DNA of 14,250 nt from Planctomycetota bacterium (GTDB taxonomy: Bacteria; Planctomycetota; Planctomycetia; Gemmatales; Gemmataceae), in contig JACQFG010000176.1 of assembly GCA_016200155.1 (NCBI GenBank), positions 1-14,250 of the forward strand, in the 5' to 3' direction. Numbering within the stretch: the stretch's first letter is position 1; each line of letters starts with the position of its first letter. The position numbers and the translations under genes are program-made. Positions 14,226-14,250 of the stretch are shown here, piece after piece. Under the pieces are notes generated by a model, which was not told the DNA's origin, did not search any database, and saw only the letters and a list, made by a program, of their open reading frames with translations.

Positions 14226-14250
14226 CTTAGCGTTCGCATGGCGCCATGCG
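14226..14250. repeat. Palindrome, GTTTAGCG/CGCTAAAC family, copy 4 (cut by window edge)
   Basis: CTTAGCGTTCGCATGGCGCCATGCG runs to the last base. The centre is GGCGCC (14240-14245), and all eight pairs visible inside the window match. The left arm is preceded by CCGCTTGCGG (14216-14225), a small hairpin. The right arm should continue as GAACGCTAAG outside. It lies about 24 nt upstream of the DUF4175-like start codon. Confidence 0.8.

Overview
The window looks like chromosomal DNA of a planctomycete (Planctomycetota, perhaps Pirellulales or a relative). The reasons are high G+C with G/C-rich third positions, a secreted NHL-propeller protein, a membrane protein resembling DUF4175 next to a very long Lys/Ala/Gln-rich secreted protein and a secreted prenyltransferase/squalene-oxidase-repeat protein, and gaps packed with palindromic repeats. 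The assignment comes from gene content and recalled genome style, not from a search. I see no rRNA, tRNA, CRISPR array, transposase or phage gene.

Layout, left to right. (1) 1-1390: a bidirectional terminator, a three-unit 10-bp repeat, a secreted NHL beta-propeller gene (minus), then about 240 bp holding three stem-forming elements: a 24-bp-arm inverted repeat, the intrinsic terminator of the next gene, and an inverted repeat built from four copies of GGCAGAAAAATG. (2) 1390-6017, all minus strand: the information-processing block dnaG -> rpoD -> C4 zinc-ribbon coiled-coil protein. A near-consensus sigma-70 promoter (TTGACT-17-TATAAT) lies upstream of dnaG. A 60-bp AT-rich palindrome separates dnaG from rpoD, and an intrinsic terminator follows rpoD at once. 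This is the dnaG-rpoD part of the classical macromolecular-synthesis operon, without rpsU at its head. (3) 6018-6735: a CACGGAT inverted repeat, then the only plus-strand gene, a half-length TauE/SafE-type membrane protein. (4) 6736-14202, all minus strand: a DUF4175-like membrane protein, a 1293-residue exported low-complexity coiled-coil protein, and a secreted alpha/alpha-barrel protein, probably one envelope-associated cluster that continues beyond the right edge.

The most unusual signal is a family of perfect or near-perfect 40-60 bp palindromes with the core GTTTAGCG...CGCTAAAC. There are four copies in 14 kb, one cut by the window edge, all between genes. Their arms differ between copies yet remain self-complementary, which implies selection on, or a mechanism that preserves, the hairpin. 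Three of the four sit just upstream of minus-strand start codons. The second notable item is the giant repeat protein, whose Met-Pro-Asp-Gly-Lys repeats are conserved as peptide but vary at synonymous sites. No complete, clearly new defence or metabolic system is visible.
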